Origin: DATMRS01 sp035566015
Lineage (GTDB): Bacteria; Pseudomonadota; Alphaproteobacteria; Sphingomonadales; Sphingomonadaceae
Direction of reading: 5' to 3'
NCBI GenBank assembly: GCA_035566015.1
Contig: DATMRS010000004.1
Location: 1 to 64,000, forward strand
Length of the DNA stretch: 64,000 bases
A program made the translations under genes and the position numbers. Within the stretch, counting starts at the first letter, position 1; each line of letters starts with the position of its first letter. The notes below the pieces were generated by a model. The model saw nothing but the letters and a program-made list of their open reading frames with translations, was not told the DNA's origin and made no database searches. This document shows, piece by piece, positions 36,760 through 45,706 of this stretch.

Positions 36760-37998
36760 TTGAGCACGAATCAGCCAGAAGCGGCGATGATACCCACCGC
36801 GGTCCCCGAAGGCCCGCTTGCCGGCCTCGTGGTTCTCGACATGTCGACGATGATGGCCGGACCACACACCGCGATGATGCTGGCCGATTTTGGCGCTACG
36901 GTGATCAAGGTCGAGGGCCCCGGTGGCGATCCTTCACGGGGTTCGCCCAATAAGGTCAACGGCACCTCCGTCTATTGGCGTGTGCTGGGCCGCAACAAGT
37001 TCGCCGTGACGCTGAATCTCAAGCATCCGAAGGGGAGGGCACTACTCCTGCGGCTGGTGGAACGCGCGGATGCGTTGATCGAGAATATGCGGCCCGGCAA
37101 ACTTGAGGCGCTGGATCTCGCGCCCACTACATTGCACGAGGCCAACCCCCGTTTGGTAATCCTGCGCGTGACGGGATGGGGGCAGACTGGTCCCTATTCC
37201 AAGCGCGCTACGTTTGGCACGCAGGCCGAGGCGATGAGCGGCTTCACCTTCGCAAATGGCCACCCCGACGGTCCACCGACGCTGCCGCCTCAGACGATCG
37301 CGGACGGCTCGGCGGGGTATCTCGGCGCGTTTGCGCTGATGGCGGCGCTGTGGCGGCGCGAACAGAATCCGAACGGCCGGGGGCAAGTGATCGATGCGTC
37401 ACTGTTCGAATCGCTCTTCTGCATGTTCGGCCCCGCCGTTTCGGCGTATGACCAACTCGGTCTCGTGCCGCAGCGTCGCGGAAGCCGGGCGGCCGTCTCC
37501 GCGCCCAGAAACATCTACAAATGCCGCGATGACAAATATGTCGCCATTTCATGCGCCGCCGAACAGATCGCCAGGCGCCTGTTCGACATATTGGGCCGGC
37601 CCGAACTCTATAGCGACGGCCCCTATGGCACGCCTGAGGGCCGCGCGGCGAACATCGATGCGCTCGACGCGCTGATCCAGGAATGGATGGACCAGCACGA
37701 TGCCGCGGAGGTGGTCGAGATTTTCGACAAGGGCGGCGCGACGGCTTCGCCGATCTATTCGATTCCGGAGATTCTGGAAGATCCCCAGTTCAAGAGCCGC
37801 GGGCTGGTGGCAGAGGTACCGAGCACGGATGTCGGGCCGATCAAGATGCAGAACGTATTTCCCAAGATGAGTGAAACTCCGGGACGTATCGCCTGGTCAG
37901 GGCGACCGCTGGGCGCGGACAACAGATTATGGTTCGTCGAGCAGCTCGGGATTCCGGCGGAAGAATTCGATCAGCTTATCGAAGAAGGCGTTATTTGA
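36760..37998 (+). CDS. CaiB/BaiF (family III) CoA-transferase, copy 1
   Basis: A 412-residue enzyme. The family elements are PLAGLVVLDMSTMMAGPHTA at the start, VEGPGGDPSRG, the ENMRPG segment, GWGQTGPY and GQVIDASLFES, whose Asp is the catalytic carboxylate of the family. It moves CoA between acids (donor unknown). TTG at 36760 with GAGGA is preferred; ATG at 36787 is possible. It is the first gene of an operon that runs to 42137. Confidence 0.9.
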   Translation: MSTNQPEAAMIPTAVPEGPLAGLVVLDMSTMMAGPHTAMMLADFGATVIKVEGPGGDPSRGSPNKVNGTSVYWRVLGRNKFAVTLNLKHPKGRALLLRLVERADALIENMRPGKLEALDLAPTTLHEANPRLVILRVTGWGQTGPYSKRATFGTQAEAMSGFTFANGHPDGPPTLPPQTIADGSAGYLGAFALMAALWRREQNPNGRGQVIDASLFESLFCMFGPAVSAYDQLGLVPQRRGSRAAVSAPRNIYKCRDDKYVAISCAAEQIARRLFDILGRPELYSDGPYGTPEGRAANIDALDALIQEWMDQHDAAEVVEIFDKGGATASPIYSIPEILEDPQFKSRGLVAEVPSTDVGPIKMQNVFPKMSETPGRIAWSGRPLGADNRLWFVEQLGIPAEEFDQLIEEGVI

Positions 37999-38504
37999 GC
38001 CGCATTCCGCCAATCAAGCCTGGCATCAGTCCCGCTACCGCGCCGGTCGAACAGCGCCTGATGGCCGCGCGTGGCGAGGTTTCGCATCTGTACCGCGTGC
38101 TGCTGAACAGCCCCGCAGCGGCTGACGGATGGGAGCATTTCCTCACTATCGTGCGGCAGCGGTTGTCGCTGTCACCACGGCTTCGGGAGTTGATAATTCT
38201 GCGCATCGCTGTCTTCAACAAGGCGCCCTATGAATTCGAGTCGCATGTGCCGCACGCTCTGAATGCGGGACTCGGCGAAGCGCAGATCGCCGCGTTGCGC
38301 AATTGCCGGACGGACGGCCTCGACGACACCGATTGCCTTGTCCTCGAACTCACCGACGCGATGACCCGCGATGTTCGCGTCGACGACGCTTTGTTCGCGC
38401 GTGTTGCAGCGAATTTTGACAAGGCGGGACTCGTCGACCTGATCGTGACGATCGCGGCGTATAACATGGTGTCGCGTTTCCTCGGCGCGGCAGGCATCGA
38501 ATGA
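37995..38504 (+). CDS. Carboxymuconolactone decarboxylase-fold protein
   Basis: A 169-residue all-alpha protein of the CMD/AhpD superfamily: RLSLSPRLRELIILRIAVFN and YEFESHVPHALNAGLGEAQI. It has the Glu and His of the CMD-type site but no CxxC, so it is not a redox AhpD. The start is TTG overlapping the previous stop (TTGA), with AAGAAGG upstream. The function in the pathway could be lactone decarboxylation or isomerisation; this is inference. Confidence 0.82.
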   Translation: MSRIPPIKPGISPATAPVEQRLMAARGEVSHLYRVLLNSPAAADGWEHFLTIVRQRLSLSPRLRELIILRIAVFNKAPYEFESHVPHALNAGLGEAQIAALRNCRTDGLDDTDCLVLELTDAMTRDVRVDDALFARVAANFDKAGLVDLIVTIAAYNMVSRFLGAAGIE

Positions 38505-39016
38505 TCATGCTCGATCTGGCCATCGTGACGCTGCGGGGAGAGCCGGACGCTGATGCGCTAAATTTCGGAGAGTCCGATGTCCATTGGTGCGCAGGGGAGA
38601 GCAAGCTGCTCACTTATGGACGGGGATCGGGGAACGCCGGGGCGGAGATCCACGCGCTCGAACTGAAGGCGACATTGCCCGGCGCCTCGGCGGGCGCCTT
38701 GCCGACGCATCACTATGTCGTATGGACCGATATCGCCGAAGGTTGGGAAGAGGAACTGGACGCCTGGTATGCGGGCGAACACATGCCCGGCCTCGCCTCG
38801 GTCCCCGGCACCGTCCGCGCGCGCCGTTTTCGCTGTGTGGACGGCCGCGGCCCGCGCAGCTTCGCCGCTTATGACCTCGTCGGGCCGGATGTGCTGGGGA
38901 GTTCCCCCTGGCTCGCGGTACGCGGCACGGAATGGAGCAGCCGAGTACGCCCGCAATTCCGCAATACCCGCCGATGGATGTGCCGCACGCTGCGGCACGA
39001 CGCGCTATGGTGCTGA
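38501..39016 (+). CDS. EthD-like dimeric alpha/beta-barrel protein
   Basis: A 171-residue protein with the pattern THHYVVWTDIAEGWEEELDA, WYAGEHMPGLASVPGTVRAR and FRNTRRW, typical of EthD/DUF4286-type ferredoxin-fold proteins found next to aromatic-degradation genes. No catalytic residue is certain. It starts with ATG overlapping the previous stop. Its end overlaps the next gene's longest frame by 85 bases. Confidence 0.65.
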   Translation: MIMLDLAIVTLRGEPDADALNFGESDVHWCAGESKLLTYGRGSGNAGAEIHALELKATLPGASAGALPTHHYVVWTDIAEGWEEELDAWYAGEHMPGLASVPGTVRARRFRCVDGRGPRSFAAYDLVGPDVLGSSPWLAVRGTEWSSRVRPQFRNTRRWMCRTLRHDALWC

Positions 39017-39840
39017 CCGACCATCGATTGCCCGCGGGAAGCTGGGACACGCATTGCCACGTCTTCGGCCCGGCGTTCGAATATCCATGGGCGGAACGAC
39101 GGACCTACACGCCGGAGGAGGTGCCGCGCGAAACCGTATTCGCGATGCACGATGCGATCGGCGCGGAGCGGGCGGTGATCGTCCATCCCGCATGCCACGG
39201 ATTTGACATGGGCGTGACGCTGGATGCGATCGCCGCCACGGATGGCCGGTACCGTGGGATCGCGCTGGTCGACGAGAGCATGCGCGATGCCGAACTCAAG
39301 CGGCTGCACGCGGGCGGTATCCGAGGAATCCGGTTCAACTACGCTCCTTCGCTGGGGCAGGCGCCGAGTCGCGAAACCGTGATGGCACTGGCGAAGCGCA
39401 TCGCACCGCTCGGGTGGCATATCCTGTTCCATTTCGATCCCGCCGCGATCGAAGGGTTCGAACCATTGGCGGCTGAGTTGCCGGTGCCGTTCGTGATCGA
39501 TCATCTGGGCCGGATCCGCGCGGAGCACGGACTCGATCAGGCGCCGTTCCGTGCGTTGCTGCGTCTGGCGCGGAACGAGCGGTGCTGGATCAAGATCTCC
39601 GGTGCCGATCGCGCATCGTCGCAGGATCACGGCTATGACGACAGTATCCCCTTTGCGCACGCACTGATCGAGGCGATTCCGCAGCGAATCCTGTGGGGCA
39701 CCGATTTTCCCCACCCCAACATCATCGGTTCGATGCCACAGGAGGGCGATCTTGTTGCGCTGCTGCGCAAATTCGTGCCCGACGAGGCGTTGCGTCACGC
39801 GATCCTCACCGAAAATCCGCTGCCACTCTACGGGAATTGA
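38932..39840 (+). CDS. Amidohydrolase, PDC-lactonase (LigI)-like, COG3618
   Basis: A 302-residue TIM-barrel hydrolase: metal-type motif DTHCHVFGPAFEYP, FHFDP, VIDHLGRI and WGTDFPHPN with the catalytic Asp. The closest named family is 2-pyrone-4,6-dicarboxylate lactonase, which opens a lactone in lignin-monomer breakdown. The start is unsure: the frame from 38932 has the family's usual N-terminal length but overlaps the upstream gene by 85 bases; ATG at 39007 would leave a 10-base overlap. Confidence 0.87.
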   Translation: MEQPSTPAIPQYPPMDVPHAAARRAMVLTDHRLPAGSWDTHCHVFGPAFEYPWAERRTYTPEEVPRETVFAMHDAIGAERAVIVHPACHGFDMGVTLDAIAATDGRYRGIALVDESMRDAELKRLHAGGIRGIRFNYAPSLGQAPSRETVMALAKRIAPLGWHILFHFDPAAIEGFEPLAAELPVPFVIDHLGRIRAEHGLDQAPFRALLRLARNERCWIKISGADRASSQDHGYDDSIPFAHALIEAIPQRILWGTDFPHPNIIGSMPQEGDLVALLRKFVPDEALRHAILTENPLPLYGN

Positions 39841-39842
39841 CA

Positions 39843-41054
39843 ATGACGCTTCCGGCCACCCGCCCACTCTCGGGCATTCGCGTGTGTGATTTTACGCAGG
39901 TATTTGCAGGCCCCTTCTGCACGCACCACCTGGTGCTGCTCGGTGCGGACGTCGAGAAGATCGAGCCGGTTGGGGCAGGCGATATCCTGCGCAAATACAA
40001 GCAGGGCGGCGATCCGATGGGCGGCCTTTCGGGCAGTTTCATTTCGATCAACGCCGGCAAGAAGTCGATCCTCCTCGATCTCAAGAGCGAGAAGGGGCGC
40101 GAGATCGCCGAAAAGATGGTCGCGGAAGCCGATGTAGTCACCGAGAATTTCCGTCCCGGGGTAATGAATCGCCTCGGCTTTTCCTGGGAACGCTGTCGCG
40201 AGATCAATCCTCGCATCATTTTCGCGTCGATATCCGGCTATGGCTCGGAAGGGCCGATGCGCCACTTCCCCGCCTACGACCACAATATGCAGGCTATGTC
40301 GGGAATGATGTCGCTCAATGGCGACGAGGGCGATCCCTATATGAAAGTCGGGTTCCCGCTGATCGACAGTTTCACGGGTTTCACGGCCGCCTTCGCTATT
40401 CTGGCGGCGCTGCGCCAGCGCGATGCCACCGGCGAGGCGCAGCGTATCGACGTATCGATGCTTGACGCTTCGATGGTGCTGATGACGTCGATGGTCGTTC
40501 CCTACATGAATGCCGGGCGGCAGCCGCCGCGCACGGGCAACCGCGGTTACAGCGGCAGTCCGACCGCCGATATCTTCCGCTGCCGCGACGGCCAGCTGTC
40601 GCTGGGAGCGAACTGGCCCGCTCAGTATGAGGCGTTGTGCAAGGCGATCGGCGCGCCCGAACTCATCACCGATCCGCGCTTCATGACCAAGGAAGATCGG
40701 AGCGCCAACGATGGCGCCCTGCGGGTGTTGCTAGAGGCGAAGCTGGAGCAGAGGGACGGCGCCGAATGGGAGGACCTCCTGAACGGTGTGGGCGTCCCCA
40801 CATCGAAGGTGCGCAGCGTCGGCGAGGCGCTCGAGCTGCCGCAGCTTGGGCTCCGGAATCTGTTCCAGCCGATTCCCGTGTCGCGCAAGGACGATCACGA
40901 AGTGAAGGTACTTAACAGCGGCTTCGTCGCGGACTGGAACGGCGTGGTGGATTCGGCGCCGTTGATGGGGGAGCACAGCGACGCGATCCTTTCGCGGCTC
41001 GGCTACGACGGCGATGCGATTGCCAGGCTGCGCCACGAGGGCGCCGTCGGCTGA
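39843..41054 (+). CDS. CaiB/BaiF (family III) CoA-transferase, copy 2
   Basis: A 403-residue enzyme with LSGIRVCDFTQVFAGPFCTH, VVTENFRPGVMNRLG, SGYGSEGPM and the catalytic-Asp region QRIDVSMLDA. It is only moderately similar to copy 1 and closer to copy 3 (45703), for example in the shared ENFRPGVMNRLGF. It follows the amidohydrolase by 2 bases. Confidence 0.92.
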   Translation: MTLPATRPLSGIRVCDFTQVFAGPFCTHHLVLLGADVEKIEPVGAGDILRKYKQGGDPMGGLSGSFISINAGKKSILLDLKSEKGREIAEKMVAEADVVTENFRPGVMNRLGFSWERCREINPRIIFASISGYGSEGPMRHFPAYDHNMQAMSGMMSLNGDEGDPYMKVGFPLIDSFTGFTAAFAILAALRQRDATGEAQRIDVSMLDASMVLMTSMVVPYMNAGRQPPRTGNRGYSGSPTADIFRCRDGQLSLGANWPAQYEALCKAIGAPELITDPRFMTKEDRSANDGALRVLLEAKLEQRDGAEWEDLLNGVGVPTSKVRSVGEALELPQLGLRNLFQPIPVSRKDDHEVKVLNSGFVADWNGVVDSAPLMGEHSDAILSRLGYDGDAIARLRHEGAVG

Positions 41055-41081
41055 TTCCGAGATAGTTAGGAGGGGGTGGTG

Positions 41082-42137
41082 ATGAAAAGATTCAGAAATA
41101 TTGCGATCCTGTTGGCAGCGTCGTCGTTGCCGTTCTCGCTTGGGGGGGAAGCGACGGCTTCCCCCGTCAGCCAGGAGGTCCGCTTTGCGCCCGTGAAAAT
41201 GCCGTCGGTGATGCTGGCGACTCCGAACGTCGACCTCGACGCCTGGCAAAATTTCAAGTCGCGAAATGGCCAGCCCTCGGTCGATCAGCATCTTACCGAC
41301 CCGATCCTCACGGGCGCGATCGATCTGCACGCGCATTACGGTCCGGATACCTATCATCGCCAATGGGACGCTTTCGAGATCGCCCGGCTGGCGAAGGAGC
41401 GCGGCATGCGGGGGCTGGTGCTGAAGAGCCATTGGACCGAATCGGCGACCCTTGCCAATTTGATACGCAAATATGGCAATGTGCCCGGACTGGAGGTGTT
41501 CGGCGGCTTGGTCCTCAACACGACAGTGGGCGGGATCAACCCCCAGGCGGTCCGCTTCTTCGCCGAGGTGGAAGGCAAATACGCCAAGATCGTGTGGATG
41601 CCGACCCATGATTCCGAACATGAGGTCAAATTCCGCAAGGAGAAACGGCCCTACGTCCGCGTCTCTGTCGACGGTCACCTGTTGCCGCAGGTGCTGGAGG
41701 TATTGGACCTGATCAAGCACTATGATCTGACGCTCGCCACCGGCCATGTTACGGCAAAGGAGATGTTGCAGATCGTTTCCGCCGCGCACCAGCGAGGCAT
41801 TACACGGATCATCATCACCCATCCGAATCTTGGCCCGATGTTCACCAGCCCGAGCACGGACGAAATGCGCCAGGCGGTTGCGATGAACGCTTATGTCGAG
41901 GTGGTGTCCAGCGAACTGCGTCGCGATCAGAAGGAGAGTTTCGTACAGCTGATCCGCACTCTCGGCCCCGCGCACATCGTGGTGGCCACGGACAGCGGCA
42001 TCACCGGGACGCCGAACCACCCGGACGCGCTCGCGCAGTCGATAGCCTTCTTGCGTTCAAGCGGGTTCACCGAGAACGAACTCGACCTGATGTTTCGCAA
42101 GAATCCCGCCCGCGTGCTCGGCCTGCCCGATAGCTGA
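41082..42137 (+). CDS. Secreted DUF6282-type amidohydrolase-like protein
   Basis: A 351-residue protein with a signal peptide (MKRFRNIAILLAASSLPFSL, cleavage probably near ATAS). The metal-site motif LHAHYGPDT, WMPTHDSEHE, ATGHVTAKE, ITHPNLG and VVATDSG follow, which suggests a metal-dependent TIM-barrel hydrolase in the periplasm. TTAGGAGGGGG precedes the start. It is the last gene of the site-C operon. Substrate unknown. Confidence 0.8.
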   Translation: MKRFRNIAILLAASSLPFSLGGEATASPVSQEVRFAPVKMPSVMLATPNVDLDAWQNFKSRNGQPSVDQHLTDPILTGAIDLHAHYGPDTYHRQWDAFEIARLAKERGMRGLVLKSHWTESATLANLIRKYGNVPGLEVFGGLVLNTTVGGINPQAVRFFAEVEGKYAKIVWMPTHDSEHEVKFRKEKRPYVRVSVDGHLLPQVLEVLDLIKHYDLTLATGHVTAKEMLQIVSAAHQRGITRIIITHPNLGPMFTSPSTDEMRQAVAMNAYVEVVSSELRRDQKESFVQLIRTLGPAHIVVATDSGITGTPNHPDALAQSIAFLRSSGFTENELDLMFRKNPARVLGLPDS

Positions 42138-42157
42138 GCGGGTGGGAGCGGCTCGGC

Positions 42158-43174
42158 CTACCGGTCGAGCCCGTTCCTTTTCAGAAAGAGCGAGAGCTGG
42201 TCGGCGACCTGGACATTGTTCAGATCGGCGAACGGAATATGCGTGTTGCCGGTGATCCCGACGCTGGGCAGCACGAGCACTTCGGCGTGGCCGCCATGTG
42301 CGTTCACGATCCGGGCGAATTCCCGGCAGAGCGCCAGCGATGCCGACCAATTTTCGAACTTGTCGATATTGTCGCCCCAGACGAGTTGGATCGGAATCCG
42401 GGTGAGTTTCTTGAATTGCTCCAGCGGGACATGGACGGGGCCGAAGGGGCCTGGTTCTCCCTGTGGGCCTTCGCCGTCGGGGAAGACGAAGCCCGGCGTC
42501 TCGTAAGCCACGATCGCCTTGACGTTATCGGAACGGAGCGCAGTCAGAAACGCGCGAAAGCCGCCCGCCGAATTGGTCACGAGTACCGTGGGTCCGATCC
42601 GGTCCACCGCCTTTGCGGCGGCTTCTGCCTGCATCAGCGCATTGGCGACTGTATCAAACTCCTGATAGCGCGCCCGGACCGCCTGATTCCACGCTTCCGG
42701 ATCGTCCTTGGGGAATTGCACCCCGGGAAACCAGTTCGGATATTGCTTGCCGAAACGCCAGGAGATGAAGTTGTGCTCGTCGCGTCCGAAGGCCGGCTTC
42801 ATCTCATAGGCCTCGCAGCCCCAGTTCGCCCGGCCAACGCGTGGCCCATCCCAAATATAGACGGGATAACGACGCCGCAGGAAGATCGACTGAAATCCCT
42901 CTCCCCCATCCCAGCGATGCTCCCATACCTCGGCCGAGGAGCTGTGCCAGAGGAAAAGCGAGGTCTTCCGAGCATGTACCGGAATTTGATATTCGACGAA
43001 CCCGTGATCGCACGACAGCGATTTTTCCCCCAGTGTTCCGATCGTCTTGCCGCCGGCGGCGAACGAACCCTGCCGCTCGAGCATGATCGGCCCGGGTGAG
43101 CGCGGGCTAGCGTTCCCGGCCGTGATGTAAAAAGTCGCTCCAAGCGCCAGAAGCGCACCGCACCATTTCTTCAT
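42158..43174 (-). CDS. Secreted alpha/beta-hydrolase-fold protein
   Basis: A 338-residue protein with a signal peptide (MKKWCGALLALGATFYITAG, cleavage near GNAS). A nucleophile-like TNSAGG lies in VTNSAGGFRAF, with possible acid in WGDNIDKF and a His in HGGHAE or NTHIPF. The arrangement resembles periplasmic esterases of the COG1073/PHB-depolymerase type. ATG at 43174 with AAGGA upstream. It is co-directional with the HGD-D gene at 43214 (39-base gap) and converges with the gene at 42137. Confidence 0.72.
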   Translation of the reverse strand: MKKWCGALLALGATFYITAGNASPRSPGPIMLERQGSFAAGGKTIGTLGEKSLSCDHGFVEYQIPVHARKTSLFLWHSSSAEVWEHRWDGGEGFQSIFLRRRYPVYIWDGPRVGRANWGCEAYEMKPAFGRDEHNFISWRFGKQYPNWFPGVQFPKDDPEAWNQAVRARYQEFDTVANALMQAEAAAKAVDRIGPTVLVTNSAGGFRAFLTALRSDNVKAIVAYETPGFVFPDGEGPQGEPGPFGPVHVPLEQFKKLTRIPIQLVWGDNIDKFENWSASLALCREFARIVNAHGGHAEVLVLPSVGITGNTHIPFADLNNVQVADQLSLFLKRNGLDR

Positions 43175-43213
43175 GGTCCTTAACTCCCCCACTCACATTA
43201 TCGCCGTCGGTAC

Positions 43214-44290
43214 TCACCCGGCGTGCACAGTCCGGTGATGCAGCGCGGCGGCTGCTCCGATGATCGCGTCGCGGCCTTTCGGCGTCTCGGGATCGGCCCG
43301 TACCATCTCGGTGGGAATGCCCCGAGCCTCGAACTGATCGCGCAACGCAGGGTAGTCCCAGCCCAGCCGCAGATCCTTGCTGTCCATCCAGCACAGGACA
43401 GCGTCGATGCGTCCCGTGTCCAACTTTCCGGCCAGATGGCCAAGTCGCCGGTCCCGCGGATGGGCGAGCGCTGATGGCAGCGACGCGTAATGATCGGCGA
43501 GAGCTTCGAGCGGGTTTCCGGAAAGGTCTGGCCCGTCCCTCAGGTCGAACCTGCCCGAACCATCCTCTTCATCCGCGACGGTCCAGCCGGACGCTTCGAC
43601 ATGTTGGTGCACCGAATTGCCCTGCAGCGGCTTTGAAGCCACCAGCAACAGGCGTGCACCGTTCGCCGCCTTCCTTTCAGGTTCCTCGCCGGTAAGCATC
43701 GCTTCGAATGCACTCGCGCCGGTGATCGCGCCCGAACGACGCAGCTCAGCGATCCGATTCAGGAACGCGCGCCGCACGGCTCGGTCGGCAGCTGCCTGCC
43801 GAAGTCTCTCGGGATCGATCCCGCGCTGCGCCACGCGTTCGAGGAATGCGGCGAGCCGATACATGCAGTCCCGATTATAGGCAGCAACCGATTCGCCCTC
43901 CATCGCGATCATGTCAAACAGGTGGATCGGCACCGCGCCGGGCCAGACGCCGACGCGCAGCGTTTCCCGCAGGAAATAATGCGCATGGTCCAGCGCCCGG
44001 GTGCAGACCAGCGCCGACAGGCCCGGCGGATCTCCACGCATCATGCGGAGGAAGACAGTCCGCGTGTCCGCCTCCTCCTTGTCGTCGATCCACCGGTCCT
44101 CCAGTTCGGGGTCGCGATATTCGCCCATCTGCAACAGGGGGATTGGCAGCAGATCTAGTGATTCGGCCAGCTCCTCCGGAAAATGGGTGCCCGCATAGGC
44201 AACCGATTTGCCACCCGACTCATGGTGCCTTGCGAGGCGGTTCCTCAATGATTCTGGCATCTCGTGCATATACTCCCGAGCGGTCGTCAT
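43214..44290 (-). CDS. HGD-D (HgdB/BcrC-like) family protein, small subunit of pair 3
   Basis: A 358-residue paralogue of the genes at 27212 and 32315. It has AYAGTHFPEELAESLDLLPI at the start, ALVCTRALDHAHYFLRETLR at the place of the family CD region, RLLLVASKPLQGNSVHQHVE, and ASLPSALAHPRDRRLGHL where known enzymes have PC. The GIPTEMVRADPETPKGRDA end fits the fold. Unlike the other pairs, its presumed partner (44417) is on the other strand, divergent, with site D between them. Confidence 0.68.
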   Translation of the reverse strand: MTTAREYMHEMPESLRNRLARHHESGGKSVAYAGTHFPEELAESLDLLPIPLLQMGEYRDPELEDRWIDDKEEADTRTVFLRMMRGDPPGLSALVCTRALDHAHYFLRETLRVGVWPGAVPIHLFDMIAMEGESVAAYNRDCMYRLAAFLERVAQRGIDPERLRQAAADRAVRRAFLNRIAELRRSGAITGASAFEAMLTGEEPERKAANGARLLLVASKPLQGNSVHQHVEASGWTVADEEDGSGRFDLRDGPDLSGNPLEALADHYASLPSALAHPRDRRLGHLAGKLDTGRIDAVLCWMDSKDLRLGWDYPALRDQFEARGIPTEMVRADPETPKGRDAIIGAAAALHHRTVHAG

Positions 44291-44300
44291 ACAAATGACT
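44285..44300. promoter_or_regulatory. Regulon palindrome, site D (divergent promoter)
   Basis: CGTCATACAAATGACT matches the consensus at 13 of 16, including a perfect GTCAT-N4-ATGAC inverted repeat. It overlaps the start codon of the minus-strand HGD-D gene at 44290 and lies 116 bases before the plus-strand HGD-D gene. Confidence 0.65.
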
Positions 44301-44416
44301 TATCTATTTACACGTCTGACTAAGATCGATAGGCACGAATGGCAATCCTTGAACGACCGCCACTGGGCGATCGAATTTCGAGGCTCGACACAGACAGACG
44401 TTCGGCGGACCAGACG

Positions 44417-45706
44417 ATGAACGAAACACAGGCCTCAGCGCAGGCGAAGCCCGCCCGGCAGGATATTTCCCAGCTTGCCGTCACCAAATCGCTCCGCGCC
44501 TATCAGCGCAGTTGGTTCAACGGCCTGAAGGAACGTGTCGCGGCGGGAGCTCCGTTCGCGATCGGCGCCGCGACCACGCCGCACGAGATATTCGAGGCGC
44601 TGGACATCGAATTCGTTGCGGACGTCTGGTATTCCGCAGTTGTTTCGGCGCGCCGCCAGTCGAGCTTCTACTCCGATATATTGACCAGGCGCGGCTTCCA
44701 TGAAGGCTTGTCGCGCTATTCGGCATTGACGCTCGCGACGGTAATCGCCGACGACGATGCGGATCGACCTTGGGGAGGGCTTCCGAAAGCGGGTCTCGTC
44801 ACCGGTAATGTCCATGATCGCAGCGGCCAAGTTCTCGCCGAGCATTGGGGCGTGCCCTATGTCGGCTTTGAAGTCCCGGCGTTTCGCACGCTCTACCCCA
44901 ATTGGTGGGATATGTCTCACTACGCCTGGGAGGAGCTGGACGGCAGCGAACGCATCGATTTCATGGTTGGGCAGATCGAGAAGCTGATCGCGGCATCCGA
45001 GGAATTGACCGGCCGCAAGCTCGATCGTGACCGCCTTCGCGAAATCCTCGATCGCGTCAACGCGCAGGAAGAACTGTTCGAGGATGTTCGTGGGCTAATC
45101 CGCACCGCCTCGAAGCTGCCTGCTCGGCTCGACGAGGTGATGGGACAGGTAATGGGAATCCAGTGGCATCGCGGCACGCAATGGGCGCTCGATCAGGCCA
45201 CGGCGTTTCGCGACGAGGTCCGCGATCGCGTTGATCGCGCCGACTGGGTTTGTCCCGACGAGCGGGTACGGCTGATGTATGTCGGCGCGGGGCTGTGGCA
45301 GCAGTTGGATTTCTTTGCCTCCTTCGAACGGAGTTATGGCGCCACCTTCGTGCGCTCCAATTATCTGTCCTTCGCGATCGATGGCTATCAGCGCTACGGC
45401 ACCTCCGATCCGGTACGTGCGCTCGCGAGCCGCTATGTCAGCTTCAACCGGCAAATGCACACCCCGCCGATGGCGGGGGCCTGGGCCGCATGGGAAGCGA
45501 AGACGCACAACATCCAGGGCGCCGTCCAGATCGAGGCCGGTCGCGGCATGAAATTCATTACGCGAACGCTTGAGGAGGCAGGAATTCCGGTTTTGCAGTT
45601 TCCCGTCGATCCCGTGAACGCGAAAACCTGGGACGAGGAGCGGCTACGCGGCATCATGACCGATTTTCTCGAAAATCGTCTGGGTGCGAAGCGGCTGGCG
45701 GCATGA
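44417..45706 (+). CDS. HGD-D (HgdB/BcrC-like) family protein, large subunit of pair 3
   Basis: A 429-residue paralogue of the genes at 25968 and 31110: GAPFAIGAATTPHEIFEALD, IQWHRGTQWALDQATAFRDE, PDERVRLMYVGAGLWQQLDF, SRYVSFNRQM and GIPVLQFPVDPVNAKTWDEE. Only one Cys (WVCPDE) is present. The family resemblance over the C-terminal third is the clearest of the six. An upstream ATG at 44339 is possible; 44417 gives a length like the paralogues. Confidence 0.75.
   Translation: MNETQASAQAKPARQDISQLAVTKSLRAYQRSWFNGLKERVAAGAPFAIGAATTPHEIFEALDIEFVADVWYSAVVSARRQSSFYSDILTRRGFHEGLSRYSALTLATVIADDDADRPWGGLPKAGLVTGNVHDRSGQVLAEHWGVPYVGFEVPAFRTLYPNWWDMSHYAWEELDGSERIDFMVGQIEKLIAASEELTGRKLDRDRLREILDRVNAQEELFEDVRGLIRTASKLPARLDEVMGQVMGIQWHRGTQWALDQATAFRDEVRDRVDRADWVCPDERVRLMYVGAGLWQQLDFFASFERSYGATFVRSNYLSFAIDGYQRYGTSDPVRALASRYVSFNRQMHTPPMAGAWAAWEAKTHNIQGAVQIEAGRGMKFITRTLEEAGIPVLQFPVDPVNAKTWDEERLRGIMTDFLENRLGAKRLAA

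Noticed and set aside
40731..42020. Open frame of 429 codons on the minus strand.
   Set aside because: Antisense to a CoA-transferase and the DUF6282-type gene; no motif.
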